From: Voacanga thouarsii
Taxonomy: Eukaryota > Streptophyta > Magnoliopsida > Gentianales > Apocynaceae
Length of the DNA: 64,000 nucleotides
Reading direction: 5' to 3'
Assembly: GCA_026120185.1 (NCBI GenBank)
Contig: JANUWF010001281.1
Coordinates: forward strand, 1,216,001 to 1,280,000
The notes below the pieces were generated by a model, which was not told the origin of the DNA, made no database searches, and saw only the letters and a list, made by a program, of their open reading frames with translations. Positions 11,253-23,042 of this stretch are shown here, in pieces (positions within the stretch are counted from its first letter, which is position 1; every line of letters begins with the position of its first letter). The position numbers and the translations under genes are program-made.

Positions 11253-11881
11253 AATTTAGTATATATTGTAGCATAAATTTAGTATACATTGTAGCATAAT
11301 TTATGAAGGAACAAATTTTCACATTGTTTGAAATCATCTGAATTCATTGAATTCTTGGAAAATGAACAAAGCCATTCATGGACAATGAACAAAGTCATTC
11401 ACATTGTTTCCAAAGGAACAAAGAAGGAGAAGTATCAAAGCAGTTAATTTAAAAAATAATTAGTCTAAAAATATGTTGTTATGAATATTTAAAATAAAAA
11501 AAATAATGATTAGCGTCAAAAATTTAAAATTATATATTATTATATATAATAAATAAATAATAACAAATAACAAATGATTTTGATTTTTCCCTTTAGAACC
11601 TAAATACAAAACAGAAAAATCAAATTGAATACAAAGTTAATAAAATTAATAAATTATCATAAAAAATTATGCCTCCTACCTAGTTACATTAAAAGCTAAA
11701 AACACATTAAAGTGTGTTGAGCTCTAGAGTATACGAATTGGCCTTACATAGGTCTAGGCTACTTGTGCTCATGACACCATATCCAAACTTTCAAATGAAT
11801 AAATGTGTCTCCCAACTTCTAGCAATGCACATAATTTATAGTTTAGTAGAAAATTTTTAGAGAAAAATGTATGAATTAAGA

Positions 11882-12149
11882 AGTCAATTACTCTCTTAGT
11901 CTTGCGCTCTAGGAATGATATTGTTCCTCCAGTGTAGTGTGATTGGCCCAAGCCATCACGAGAATTGCCTCGATTTTTCTTAGCTTGTTTAGACTGCTCT
12001 AGAAAACCTTCAAACCTCTAATGTTTAATAAGTTGGTCATAGATTATCTGGGCCATCTAGGCTGGTCTCTTCTCACTCTTTTGGATATTAAACAAGGTGT
12101 TTGTCATCTGTTTGGTACACCTAGACTCACATACCCTTTGGATGATATC
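11882..12149 (-). pseudogene. En/Spm-type plant transposase remnant
   Basis: Read on the minus strand, one frame gives about 90 codons with two internal stops (a TAG preceded by EKRPA and a TAG preceded by LIKH). It contains KQAKKNRGNSRDG and then SHYTGGTISFLERK. The HTGGSIS-like block after a basic N-rich stretch is the hallmark I associate with the Ptta/En/Spm plant transposase family (Transposase_24). The frame stops being recognisable after KTKRV, where a GTAATTG could be an intron start. No terminal inverted repeats were found nearby, so this is an isolated relic. The family call is from motif memory only. Confidence 0.45.
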
Positions 12150-12798
12150 ATCGTATTGTGAATCCCTTACACAGTGTCTCTATGATTTTTAACACAAAAA
12201 ATCAAGTTTATTGTAAAAAAATGCAACATATAATAGATTTAAAAGTTAAAACAAATATAAATGATACTTTATATTCAATTACTTACACTAAATTATACAA
12301 ACCATATATCTAACACTTCAAGTAGAATGTCTCGTATATAGTGGTATGGATTATAAAATTGCTCCATAAAAATGTTGGCAATGACATAAGCACATGCTAA
12401 CTAGTGCTAGAAATTATAATATAGAATTGGACATTATCATAGTATGTAGCATATTAATATTGAAATGCAATTTAAGTTACCTTATTTGAAGAGCTCTTAC
12501 ATGTAACCATATAGAGCAATGTATAATTTAATATCTAATGCATCATCGTGGACAGATAGAAATAAAAGATAATGGTATAGAAGGTGGGTGATGAGGCTTC
12601 ATCATGTATATATTTTTTACTATTTTTGTGCTTTAATGGAGATAAATTCTTATTCAAATCACCACTCACCACTCAACTTTCACCTTATTTTGCTAGGAAA
12701 TGGAAAAGATCAAGTGAAGGTGAAAGAAAGGAGAATAAGGAAGAAATGCAGGGAAAATGGAAGAAAAAAAGAGCATGCACTATTTTGTCAAAGAGGTC

Positions 12799-13285
12799 GG
12801 CGGCCAAAGGAACCTCCCTTGGCCGCCTATTTTTGTTCATGAATATAAGTTTTCCAAAAAGTTTGTAGCTTAGGGAACTCTGCTAGGTTTTGTTCTTAAT
12901 TAGGTTTTTGTCTAGAATGTTCATGTCTTAGGGGAGTTTAATATCTCTTGGCTGCCAGGTTTTAAACATATATGTATAGGTTGAGTAGGTTGGCGGCCTA
13001 GGGAATTTAAACATCCCTAGGCCACCTGGTTTTCTACTTGTTTGCTTAGTTTTCCAGAAACTTCACAGCCTAGGGAATTTGAATTTCCCTAGGCCGCCTA
13101 GTCTTATGCTTATATATGTAGTAAGTTTAGCATGACATCCAAGGGAAGTGAACTTTTCTAGGCCATCGGTTTTTGCTCGTATTCCCAGCCAAGTTTTTCC
13201 AAAAATTAGGAAGGTTAGGGAAGTTGAACTTCCTTAGCCCGCCTTGGTTATGAAAAAATATGGTGGTCCCTGGGCCGCCCACTTG
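12799..13285. repeat. Periodic hairpin array in the 5' LTR of O
   Basis: Imperfect palindromes of the type GGCGGCCTAGGG...CCCTAGGCCGCC recur about every 70-74 bp. Clear units are at 12799-12827, 12992-13026, 13066-13098 and 13213-13239, with more degraded ones between. Spacers share TTTTCTACTTGTTTGC-like sequence. The 3' LTR carries the same array at 35326-35795. The units pair internally, so the transcript would fold into a row of hairpins. Confidence 0.75.
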
Positions 13286-13338
13286 GGGAGGAAAGACTTC
13301 TTCAGCTCATTTTGCAAATTTTTGCTCAACCAACTCCT

Positions 13339-13345
13339 ATAAAAA
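13339..13345 (+). promoter_or_regulatory. TATA box in the 5' LTR of O
   Basis: TATAAAA follows AACTCC, and the 3' LTR has the same context at 35854-35860. It lies just downstream of the hairpin array. Confidence 0.5.
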
Positions 13346-14424
13346 CATCCCTTACACACCAAATGAGGAGAGTGGGGAAAAGACTAGGGTTTTTCTTAAG
13401 AACCCTAGATCTTGAAAGTTTGAGTTCCAAGAAGAAGGAAGGACTAAGAGATCCAAGAAGATGGGAGTCTACTTAAAAATTTCAAGAGGAGGAAGAAGAA
13501 AAACTTGTTTATGAGCTTGCCTTTCTATTTCTTTTGTAATATTTCTTGTATTCTTGTCCTTAGAATGGTTTTTTAATTGTAATGAAGAGTTGTACCCTAT
13601 TTTTGTGTTTGAGATTGATGTATTTTCCTTAAACCTATGATTCTTGTTTTTGAGTATTTGGTTATTTAATCTTATTTGGCTATCTTTGGTTGAATGGGTT
13701 TTGATTGATTTATTTCAATTGATTATTCTTCCTTAATGATTTAAAGAGATGGGGTTGAGTATAGGACACATATTTGATTAGATTAGCATTTGCCATTTTC
13801 AATTAACCCAAGAGGAACGGTTGGGAATTAGGGCTAATAACTAAAGAGTTTATGAAAGTGCTTAGAGATAGGGATTTTGTGACCTCCAAATAGTTTAGGA
13901 TGGTGAGCAATGACTAATGCACATTTAGGCTTGGTTAGTTAGGTAAAGATATCGATCAATCAAACATAGGAGTAGAAATCTCATAATTCGAGAGAGGGTG
14001 ATAATAACTTATGACTCACTCCAGTGTCTAGAATTAGAAATTATGGGTTGAAAGAGTACTCATTTCTTAGGTCTTAAGTGGGGAACTTCCTCTTTGTTGC
14101 ATGGGTTTTTCTTTTTCTTACTCCTTGGAGGTATTGTGACTCTCTCTTGTATACAAGAACATAACCTCTCTTCTCATGTAGTTAGTTTACACCTCATATT
14201 TACTTTTGGCTAAATAATAAGGAAAGAAAGAAGTAGGAGTGATAATCCCCATTCCCTAAAGTTCTTCGATACTTGCCAACAACACTAGATTATACGATAG
14301 GTTCAATTGTCTCTATATGTGTGTGTTGTATGATTCTATTTGGTATTTTAACTATTAAAACTTGTGTGTATGTAGAGCACAATGATTAAGATTTTCTATA
14401 CACTTAACGCACACATCAAATTTT

Positions 14425-14442
14425 TGGCGCCGCTGGCGGGGA
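14425..14442 (+). promoter_or_regulatory. Primer-binding site of element O
   Basis: TGGCGCCGCTGGCGGGGA lies 6 bp after the 5' LTR. It resembles the tRNA-Asp-complementary site TGGCGCCGTTGCCGGGGA typical of Athila-type elements, with two or three differences. Confidence 0.75.
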
Positions 14443-15300
14443 ACAGTGTTGATTACATTCTGAAAACTTTAATTCTTGTCGATTTAGCCTTGTAATTGTT
14501 CATACACTTGCACATATCACTAACTTGTTTGTGAATAGTTATTTGTATGTTTTTTGTGATTGTACTTCATTTTGGCCAAAATTGTATTTAAAAATTCTTT
14601 GATTGTTGTTGTATTACCAAAATTGTATTTGATTTTTCTTTGATTATGATTATATTGTTATTGTACAGTCTATTCATTTGGATATTTGAATAATTTTAAT
14701 TTCATTTATTGGTTTATTTATTTATATCTTATTCTTTGATTTGTAGAGTAAGAATGGTTTTTGGAGGAATTTGTTAGATATAGAGTTTTGCTGTGTATAA
14801 TTTATGGTGTTGGATTATTTGGTTTGAAAATTGGAGATTGGTTCATTGGATGGAGATTATACTCATTTTTGTTGATTTTGAGATTTTGAGGTTGAAAAGA
14901 GAAATATGATATATGATGTACGTTTTGGGTATATAAATTTGTTGTGTGGAATTTCTTTTGGTTTTATGCTCAATCTTTGTTCATTTTTGTGGAATGGAAA
15001 TTTTTTTCTCTCTTTTGGAATATGCATTGAAATTTGAAAGTTAAAGGCTATTTGGGGAAGAAATTTTATTTTGCATGTTTGTTTGATAAATGAATGGTCT
15101 TTTGGACTTGGAATTTTTGTTCATCTTTTAGAAACTTAAAATCATTACTTTGTCATGGAATTTGTTTTTGGGCATGGAATGTTGAGGGTTAATGAATATT
15201 TTAGGAATTTTTTATTTGTTATTCTCCTTTTGAAGAATTCTTGGTGTATCCATTTATTTAGTTATGAATTGTTTTTGCAAGGTTAATTTGAAATTGTAAT
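14443..15300 (+). other. Untranslated leader of element O
   Basis: T-rich sequence between the primer site and the first plausible gag ATG at 15301. No gene or RNA was seen in it. Confidence 0.6.
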
Positions 15301-15633
15301 ATGGATAATGGTGAGGGGGAAGGTTTATGGCTTTGGGGTAATGACTTTCAAGATGGTTATCATAATGAAGGGGTTAATGATGTCCGTGGGATTCATGAAT
15401 CAGGTTATGGGTTGAACAACTTTTAGAACAATTTGCTATTTCAGCGATTTCACATTTTTAGGAGCTAGAGGGTTTGATATGGCATCAAGAGGCACTAATC
15501 CAAAATCTAGGAGATGAGATTAGAGTATTTCTTAAGGATCTTGAGGATTATGCTTCCCATGAACTTGTTGAAGTAATCACACTGAGAAGTGGTAAGGAAC
15601 TGACTAACCCCATGTTACCATTAAGCAAGGATG
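15301..15633 (+). pseudogene. gag remnant of element O, core deleted
   Basis: A short frame from ATG at 15301 (MDNGEGEGLWLWGNDF) ends at a stop near 15424. A second piece (about 15477-15633) contains VEVITLRSGKEL, the well-conserved block near the C-terminus of Athila/Tat gag proteins. The capsid core between them is missing, so most of gag has been deleted. The second piece is cut at 15633 by the solo LTR S. Its frame resumes at 29968 on the other side, which supports the insertion model. Confidence 0.65.
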
Positions 15634-16767
15634 TGAAGATTGAAATATAAACGGAATGCATGCATAGAGATAAACAGAAACCAAAATGCAGAAAGAAAGC
15701 AACATAGTGGAAGGTTTTTTATTTATACCTCTCTATACCTCTGCACTTAGATAATTTCTTTGGTGATGAAGAAGTCAACTGAACAATAGGGACGTTTGCT
15801 TCTCTGATTACTAAAGCTTCTGGTTCAAAATCGGCAATCCGTCTACTCCTCCTTGGCATGAATGCACAGACTTCTCAATACTTTGAATATTCCTCTATCT
15901 ATGCCTTGTTGGTGAAACAAATCAGGAGAGGAAACAAGTCCCTATCTCTCTTGACTCTCTGCTATCAATTAGCATTATCAAGGAAAAACAAGAAGAAGAC
16001 AAGAGGAAAAAATAGAAAGACTTTAGGAGAGCCTTTTTTTTTTTTTTCACATATGTGTATCACAATTGATACACATGGCTTCCTTCTTGATAACAAAAGC
16101 ACTGGGGTTTTAGTTATTCAAAACCATCTGGTTGTTATCAAGATAAGCATCATAGAAGACCTTTTTTTTTTTTTTTTCAAACACTTCAGTTTTGTGAATT
16201 AAAAAAAAAAACACAACCCTGGTCCATACTATTAGGCTAGTATTATTATTTATTCTTAGACCTAGTGAGCCCATAAATAATAAATATTAATTATTTATTT
16301 TTTGAGTTTATAAAAATAACATAATAAATAATTAATGAGTCCAAATAGACCAAAATAATTATTCAAACCTTTTATCTAGTTTAGGCCCAGGTTAATTTTT
16401 TCTAATTATTCAATCTGGGCTTAAGTCCTGAATAATTAATTAACTAATTAAATCAGATAATAAATTTAATTTAATTTCTCTCGACATTTAATTTTATTCT
16501 AGTCTAATAATAAATTAGACTTTCTAAATAAATAAAATTATTTTTAACTAAGACCATTTCCTCAATCTAAAATTAATTAGGACTTACGGGTTATTCCGAT
16601 GACTAAAAAGACATATCGCCTTGGCTACTAAAATAACCAAAATAATCCTACCATATAAATAATTATATTTTATATTTTAAATATTTTCTAATACCACTAT
16701 AAGAAAATATTGACCACAAGGACAATACTGCGTTAGTAATGTCTCTGAACTATAGGTTTAATGATTA
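15634..16767 (-). repeat. Solo LTR S (copia-like), left segment
   Basis: This is the 3' half, on the minus strand, of an isolated LTR split by element C. It begins (plus strand) TGAAGATTG at 15634, after GGATG (15629-15633). The other half ends ...CATTCCAACA at 29963, followed by GGATA. The two flanking pentamers differ at one base and look like a decayed target duplication. No second LTR and no internal domain are present. The segment includes T-runs at 16026-16049 and 16162-16178. The short frame at 15858-16202 is not credible. Confidence 0.55.
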
Positions 16768-16772
16768 AAATA

Positions 16773-18489
16773 TGTTAGTGTTGTGCCCTAGAGGCATTCA
16801 CTTGTACATTGTATATGACACATTTTATTTTAATAAAATGTATTATTTATCTTACAGTTTCTTTTTGTTTACTTTAAGTAATATAACTGTTCGATAAAGT
16901 CCCTAGTACAACACTGTGTTAAGGAAATCATGAGATTCCTACTACACTAGATGGTATTAGTACTTAAATAGTCCCTAGTCATAGTATTAATGAGACAGGA
17001 CATCATTAATGCGTTAAGACTAGCATGTGTTAGATTTCCTGATTTGATCAGGCGGTGGTTCTCATAACCGTGAGTATTGAGATACTCAAAGTTAACACAT
17101 AGATGCTTGTTAATGGAATAAGTTCATTAGATGACCTAACTTTGAGATAATTATATGGATAACTATTTAGTGCCAGTGATATAATCTCAATATAGCAAAC
17201 GTGCAAGTATCCTTAAATTTGAGATCTCCAATGTACTTTGTTTGCTGAGCTTTGTACTTTGATTCCAATCTTCGGAGCTCGATCGAGGGCCGCCTATGGG
17301 ATGGATATTAGATATATTGTGAGAAAACGAAAGTAGTTGAGAGGGTCAATAAAGGATTCACCACTCCTAATAGTAGAGGCAAATATCTCACGGTCACTTG
17401 TACGAATTACTACTCAGAAAGTCCTTGGCCAAGGCGATTGTGTATTGGAAACAGTTCCAATTGATACACATCTAGAGTAGTGGGTTCCTGGTACAAGTAC
17501 TATTGTATTCGGGCCAAAATTATTTCTGGAGAGAGTTGGCACTAATTCCGTACTCCAAACCAAATGAGATATTGTATGGTGAAAGGAGTTAATTGCACTG
17601 AAGTTTGTTATTTAAGGGTTCATGTCAAGCCACTTGACTTCCTGGACTCTTGGGTGGTCATGATGTGTTGCTAGATACCGCTCATGATTTAGGAATATGG
17701 GTTTATTAATTGATGAATTATTAAATTAATCCTTATTAGAATTAATAGGATTACTTCTAATTAATTATGAATTATTAATCTCAAAGACGTTTAGATTAAT
17801 TCATGTTCTCTACCAATTGACTGGGAAACCTAATAGGTCACACACAATAGAAGATTATATACTCAAGATGTTATTTGATAACATTGTGGGGTTGATTGAG
17901 AGAAAGAAAAGTTGTTATGGACAAATTATAATTAGTTATAATTTGTGGTACAAGTTATAATTGTGAAAACTTTATGTTTCTAATTACAATTAGGAAATTC
18001 TAATAGGATTAGAATACTCAGTTTTGGGAAGGGAATTTTGTGTGATATATAGTAGCTAATAACACACGAAAATCCCTAGCCAATAGTTGAACAACACATA
18101 AAAAGGAAACAACAGCCACGAATTTTTTTTTCTCTTCTTCTCTCTCGATTTGATCTTGAAGAAGAACCCTAGTCGCCACTTAGAATTTCTGCTAGCACAA
18201 AAAACTACGTGCTTGAGTATTCCTCTATGTGGATTACTATTAGAGATAATCATACACTGTAATTATAGTGAGTAGACGTTCAACTCACGTGAAAGTTGAT
18301 CACGAGGATTGCTGGATCGCGCTTCAACTTGAAGAAAAAAATTTTGTTCTTCGCACGATCACCCAAAGGTAAAAGCTGTTACCTTTACTCTCTTTATGTC
18401 TTGTTTTTCACACATAGACGGGTCCTAGAAGGGTATCTTATTTTATTTTCCGCTGCACCGTATAGGATACGAGCCTAAGATACCCAACA
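16773..18489 (+). repeat. 5' LTR of element C
   Basis: The LTR runs from TGTTAGTGTTGTGCCCTAGAGG to ATACCCAACA, 1717 bp. It is preceded by AAATA and followed by the primer-binding site. The ORFs within it (for example 18056-18253 and 18296-18478) recur in the 3' LTR and are not genes. Confidence 0.95.
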
Positions 18490-18490
18490 G

Positions 18491-18504
18491 TGGTATCAGA
18501 GCTA
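18491..18504 (+). promoter_or_regulatory. Primer-binding site of element C
   Basis: TGGTATCAGAGCTA starts one base after the LTR end. It is the standard plant initiator-Met tRNA primer site of copia elements. Confidence 0.9.
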
Positions 18505-20294
18505 TGCTATGTGTGGTCTACGGACATTGTTTTAACATGAAAAAAATTTTTCGTGTTTATCTTTGTTGGCTGTGAAAATCATTTTCACTCGAGTCGAAAT
18601 CGTTTCGATCTTTATGGGTTGGGTCTGTAGCACAATATGATTGTGTAAAAGTCACAGCGTATTTCGAAAAGATGCTTTCTTTGGTGCTGAAAATTACTGC
18701 AGAAAAACGTTTTCTTGCAACATGGAAGTTGCCCTCCCTTTCATCTTCATTTTCCGTTTTAATTTTGTTTAAATTAACAAATTGGTTGTTGTTTAGAGCT
18801 TCAAAATAGAAAATACTGTTGAGAATTGTTTTCACTGAAAATTTGCAGAAGAAGAAAACACCAGAAATTGTTTCTAGAATTTTTTGAAAATCACCGCCAT
18901 TGTTGCTGAACACAGGCGGCACCGGCTCCAGCCTCCAAGCCGGTGCCGGTTCCATTCTTTTCGCGATGTCCGAAAATAGTTTTTCGAAGAGAAAAATTTT
19001 CAGAAACAAGAACAGAGCCGGCGCCGGTTCTACTATGTTTGCAACCTCTAGTATTTTTTTTTTAAAAAAAAAATCCAGAACAGAATTTTAGAAGGGAAAA
19101 TCTCATTTGATGAGAAACGGGACCCAAAAGTATTTTCTCAAAATTAGTTTTGAGACAATCAATTTTGTTCTTCAAAATAATGATTTTGAAAATCTAGAAT
19201 TGATGTATTCTCTAAAATGGTGATTTTAGAATTTATTTTATTTTTTCAAAAATAGTGATTTTGGAATAATAAAAGTATATGTTTATTTTGTTTAAGCATA
19301 GTCAATGGCATGGTGGATGGTTATTTATTAAAACCAATTATATATGTTCATGCATTTTACAGTTTTGGTTTTTATGAAATAGGGCCTGCGTATCCTGCCT
19401 TCTCTAGAATTCTTGTGTAATTCTCTTCTCATCTAACTCTCCTCGAATGTAACTCGAGGTTTTCTCTCTTTAAGAAATTATGTAATTAGTTTACATAGGT
19501 TAGATAGGAGTAGAATTATTTTATTTTGGAAATGGCAACCAAAACAAGGCGAGGAGGTAAGACCTTCTACTTAAATCATGCATGAACACATAGGGTTAAC
19601 TATATTAATTTCTTTTATGGCTCGAAGAAATTAATTTAGGAAAAGTCCATAACCATACCACGTAATCGCTTTATTACCATGATTATCAATTATATGATTT
19701 ATTGATTATTATGCATGTCATTCAACGAAATCACTGAAAGAAACAAATTCCTCAATTAATATTAAACCTAATTCCTTCCGTTAATATAGTAGGAACGAAC
19801 GTCCTTTTTCGAGACCAGGTTGTTGGGCAAACACAAGCCTACTTGACATCGGGCATGTTCAAGCTATGGAATTAAATTCCTGATTAATGGGTCGGGTTTA
19901 ACTAAATTCTTTATCCTGGTTGGGCAAAGTCAAGTATAAAGAAATTTAGAGGAAAAGTTGGGGTAGCCCAAAAGGCTTTAAGATTAAAAGCTGTTAATCA
20001 CCCAATGATCCAGTAGTTACATATGATGTAATTGGTATTGGATACCTACCAATGAACACAAGGGTGACTTGTTGGGCAAACCCAAGGTTATTCTTGAGGA
20101 ATTTGGATACCGGTCCACTAGGAAAGTTTCCAACGGGCTTTCCCGAATCAGTAGTGGGGGCTATTGGTTTGAGTAAAATAGTGGAGTAAAAATGCGTTTA
20201 ATAAAAGTCATATTTATTTGCATATCATGTGCACATACAAGTAGCTAATGCTCTCTATCTTTACATCTAGGTCACTTGTATCATATCAACGAAC
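18505..20294 (+). other. Leader region of element C
   Basis: This is a long leader between the primer site and gag. It contains the GC-rich hairpin module at 18911-19040 and no credible gene. The 150-codon minus-strand frame at 18557-19009 runs over the hairpins and has no recognisable domain. Confidence 0.6.
18911..19040 (+). repeat. GC-rich hairpin module in the leader of C
   Basis: GGCACCGGCT (18918-18927) and AGCCGGTGCC (18938-18947) form a perfect 10-bp stem with a 10-nt loop. A further GCCGGCGCCGG block lies at about 19018-19028. The module starting GAACACA aligns with 3009-3052 in LTR A at roughly 70% identity by eye, although A is a gypsy element. Confidence 0.75.
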
Positions 20295-21083
20295 TTGAAC
20301 TTACGTAGCATTTTGGAAACCAACAAGTTAACCGAATCAAACTATCTCGACTGGTATAGAAATTTGAGAATCGTTCTCAAATTGAAAAAGTTACTCTACG
20401 TGCTAGATGCTCCTATTCCACCACCACCAGCCCAAGATGCTCATGCTGATGAGCATGCTATCCACAAGAGGCACAAAGAGGATAGTGATACAGCATCATG
20501 TATTATGCTAGCATCTATAACTCCTGAGTTGCAAAAACAGCACGAGCATATGGATGCTCAATCGATCATTTTACATCTTTGAGAGCTGGTTGATGCCCAA
20601 GCCAGAACTGAGAGATATGAGATCTCAAAGCAACTATTTCGTTGCAAAATGGTAGAGGGTTCTTCTGTGGCCACTCATGGGCTGAAGATGCTAGGCTTGA
20701 TAGAGAAGCTTGGATCTCTCGAGTTTGCAGTGGATCATGACTTAAGTGTTGACTTAATTCTACAACATTTACCTAATAATTTCTCACAATTTGTGATTAA
20801 CTATCAGATGAATAAGATTGAGTCCACCATTCCTAAATTGATCAATCTTCTCAAAACTGTGGAGTCCTCCATGAAAAAGGATTCCAATGCGGTTCTAATA
20901 GTAGAATCTTCCTCTTCTAAGAAAAAAGTTCAAAAGAAGAAGAAGAAGGTTGCCATGAAGCCCAAAGGTGGTGTGAACAAGAAGGACGCAGCTACCAAGG
21001 GCCCATGCCATCATTGTGGGAAGATGAGCCACTGGAGGCGCAACTGCAAAGCCTACTTAGAGACCATCAAGGACAAGAAGTAG
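20295..21083 (+). pseudogene. Copia gag (element C), interrupted
   Basis: The frame starts MNLRSILETNKLTESNYLDW, the usual N-terminus of Angela-type gag. It continues through YEISKQLFRCKM and the LPNNFSQFVINY block to a basic K-rich stretch. A CCHC zinc knuckle, CHHCGKMSHWRRNC, is near 21007-21048. There is one premature stop at 20580 (TGA, probably a former Arg CGA) and a TAG at 21081 just after the knuckle. Gag would form the virus-like particle and bind the element RNA. Length, about 260 codons, is close to normal for the group. Confidence 0.85.
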
Positions 21084-21244
21084 AAGAAAAAGTTACAAGC
21101 ACTTCTACTTCTTCGCCAGGTATGTTTATGATTGAGATAAATACTGCCTTTAGAAATAAGATATGGGTATTAGATACCGGATGTGGATCTGATTTATGCA
21201 ATAACTTGCAGGGACTAAATAGCAGTAGAAGGCTAGAGAAATCA
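21084..21244 (+). pseudogene. Copia protease, N-terminal fragment (element C)
   Basis: In another frame from gag, the segment FMIEINTAFRNKIWVLDTGCGSD shows the aspartic-protease active site DTG (about 21175-21183). It is followed by LCNNLQGLNSSRRL, typical for Angela-type elements. The sequence breaks off at about 21244, where element B begins. The rest of the protease and the GAG-pre-integrase domain are absent on the far side of B, so a deletion accompanied the insertion. Confidence 0.75.
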
Positions 21245-21619
21245 CCAATTTAGGCTCAAAATAGGCACTAGGGATAATATAACAATAGGTAGGCTTGAAA
21301 AGCTCAAACTATCCAAAGAAGGCCTATTACTGTCATCTCTAAGTTAAATCATGAATGTCTTTCTTATTTCGCCTCGAGAGGTATTCAAGTAAGTTCTAGA
21401 ATGTTCCATGAATTTTAGAGAAAAACAGGTTTAAGAGTAATGCAAAGCATTTGATCAAGAACTACTTTGTCCAAGTGAGTGGAAAAAGTCATGCATTAGT
21501 CATAAATGATCTAGAATATATGCTCTATAAAATCAGAAAATTTTGAAGAATTTCGCACAAAAAATTATTTACTCCCAAGAAGGCTAAAGAATATGTATAG
21601 AAGACTTGTCAATCAAACC

Positions 21620-21905
21620 ACTCCCCCACATTTAAACTGGACATTGTCCTCAATGGCCAAATAAATATAACCAGAACCAACAATACCATGGGACAAAAAA
21701 TATAAAGAAGAAGAGATAAGAAAAACAAACTTCTATTCCAAAAGTTTCAATCTTCTAAATCTTTAAATTTTTAGAACTTTCGAACCAAAATTTTCTAAAG
21801 TAGCTCACCACTAAGAAAACACCAAGATAATTGATAAAAACTTGGACAGAGTATATTACCAAACCACTCCCCCACACTTAAATTGGACAATGTCCTCCTT
21901 GGCAA
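21620..21905 (-). promoter_or_regulatory. Two polypurine-type motifs of element B
   Basis: On the minus strand, GGACAATGTCCAGTTTAAATGTGGGGGAG lies within about 21625-21655, written here only as family form, and a second diverged copy lies at about 21868-21900. Both match the motif at 1152-1184 in element A. The spacing suggests a local duplication. Confidence 0.5.
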
Positions 21906-22347
21906 AAGATAAACACCAGAAAGCATCTCCAAAGGGACCAAAAATAATAAAGGGGTAGAAAGTTTAAGTAATACTTCCCAAGTGCAATAATGCTCCAATA
22001 GATGGCCAAGCTTAAGGTAAATAAAAGGGCTTGTCCAATAGGACTTTATGCCTATAAAACAAAACACAAATAAAAGCACAAGAAAAATAATAATAAAATA
22101 AAAACATACCTAAATAAAAGAAAACAAACTAAATAAAAAGACTAAAATAATAAAAATAAAACAAAAATGCTCTACACCCATCATGCTTCCTCATCAAACC
22201 TTTTGAAAAGAAATTAAGTTCAAAATAGAAGATAGACATAACGAATGTAGAATGAAGAATGGAGGATTTTGAAAAATGGAAGGTTCATGAAAACGATTTA
22301 TCTTAACAAAACATATAAACCTCATTTTCTAACATTCCTTTGGACAC

Positions 22348-22698
22348 CTAAATATCTTTTCCAACATATAAGTGCACATAGTATCTAACGGATGCATCAA
22401 CTTTGAAATCACCAATTAACCCTTCAAAAGAACTTTTACAATTAAAATTCCCCTTAAAACTTAGAAATTGAGTTCTTAAGGATGGGATCAAGAAATCCTT
22501 ACTTTTCGACACATCTACAAAAACTAAGTTACCTCCCGTTGAATGGGGTGAAGGGTAGAAATTTTCACCATCCTCCAAGGACTTCTTACGATATAGTGTT
22601 GAAAGATCCAACTCTTTGAAGTATGCTAAAGTCAATACATCATTATTTGGACCCATATTGTCCAAGAAAAGAGAGGAACCTACGAAATCATGTGACAA
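22348..22698 (-). CDS. Unassigned ORF in the internal region of B
   Basis: A 116-codon frame (starting MSHDFVGSSLFLDNMG) lies between the primer site and the 3' motifs of element B, in the element's own orientation. It has no knuckle, protease or polymerase motif that I recognise. It could be a gag-position remnant of a non-autonomous derivative, or a chance frame. Its position inside a mobile element makes a host gene unlikely. Confidence 0.25.
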   Translation of the reverse strand: MSHDFVGSSLFLDNMGPNNDVLTLAYFKELDLSTLYRKKSLEDGENFYPSPHSTGGNLVFVDVSKSKDFLIPSLRTQFLSFKGNFNCKSSFEGLIGDFKVDASVRYYVHLYVGKDI

Positions 22699-23004
22699 AG
22701 AGATATTTGAATTATTAGCACATAGAGAAGAATTGAATACCCCCTTCCCACATTGGACAGTTGTCCCTCATAGGATCTCCCCTCTCCTGGGAGATTCTCT
22801 TGTTCAAGTGTATGGGCTAGCATGAACTTATAAGTCTCCTCAACAATCTTAACTAATTGTTTCTTTGGATTGCATCATCGTTGAGAAGCTTCTTCATGCT
22901 ACTGAAGAGATGAATTTATATTGGCAACAAAAGAATTCACTAATGCTTCTAATGACGTCTCACCAAAAACATCAATGTGAGCTTGTAATTTTGGCAATCA
23001 ATAC

Positions 23005-23005
23005 A

Positions 23006-23041
<36 letters not shown>
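23005..23041. repeat. (CT)n microsatellite
   Basis: About 36 bp of TC repeats inside element B. Confidence 0.95.

Positions 23042-23042
<1 letters not shown>

Larger units (their letters stand above)
8344..12588. other. AT-rich spacer, mostly unassigned
   Basis: This holds no intact gene. It includes two microsatellites, a possible short first exon (10672-10732) and a decayed transposase fragment on the minus strand (11882-12149). The remainder is AT-rich DNA with short, unconvincing frames. Parts of 10900-11700 are over 75% A+T by eye. Confidence 0.6.
12589..14418 (+). repeat. 5' LTR of element O
   Basis: The LTR starts TGATGAGGCTTCATC and ends ACGCACACATCA, about 1830 bp. A primer-binding site follows 6 bp later. 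It matches the 3' LTR at 35118-36933 along its length. It contains a TATA box at 13339 and an array of GC-rich hairpins between about 12799 and 13285. Confidence 0.9.

Noticed and set aside
12799..13285. Regular repeats with spacers, superficially like a CRISPR array
   Set aside because: The repeats are imperfect palindromes within an LTR, spacers are similar to one another, and the host is a plant.
15858..16202. 114-codon ORF as a host gene
   Set aside because: It falls inside the solo LTR S and ends in poly-T-encoded Phe runs.
18056..18478. ORFs of 60-65 codons as possible small genes
   Set aside because: They lie in the copia LTR and recur at 28725-29189 in the other LTR.
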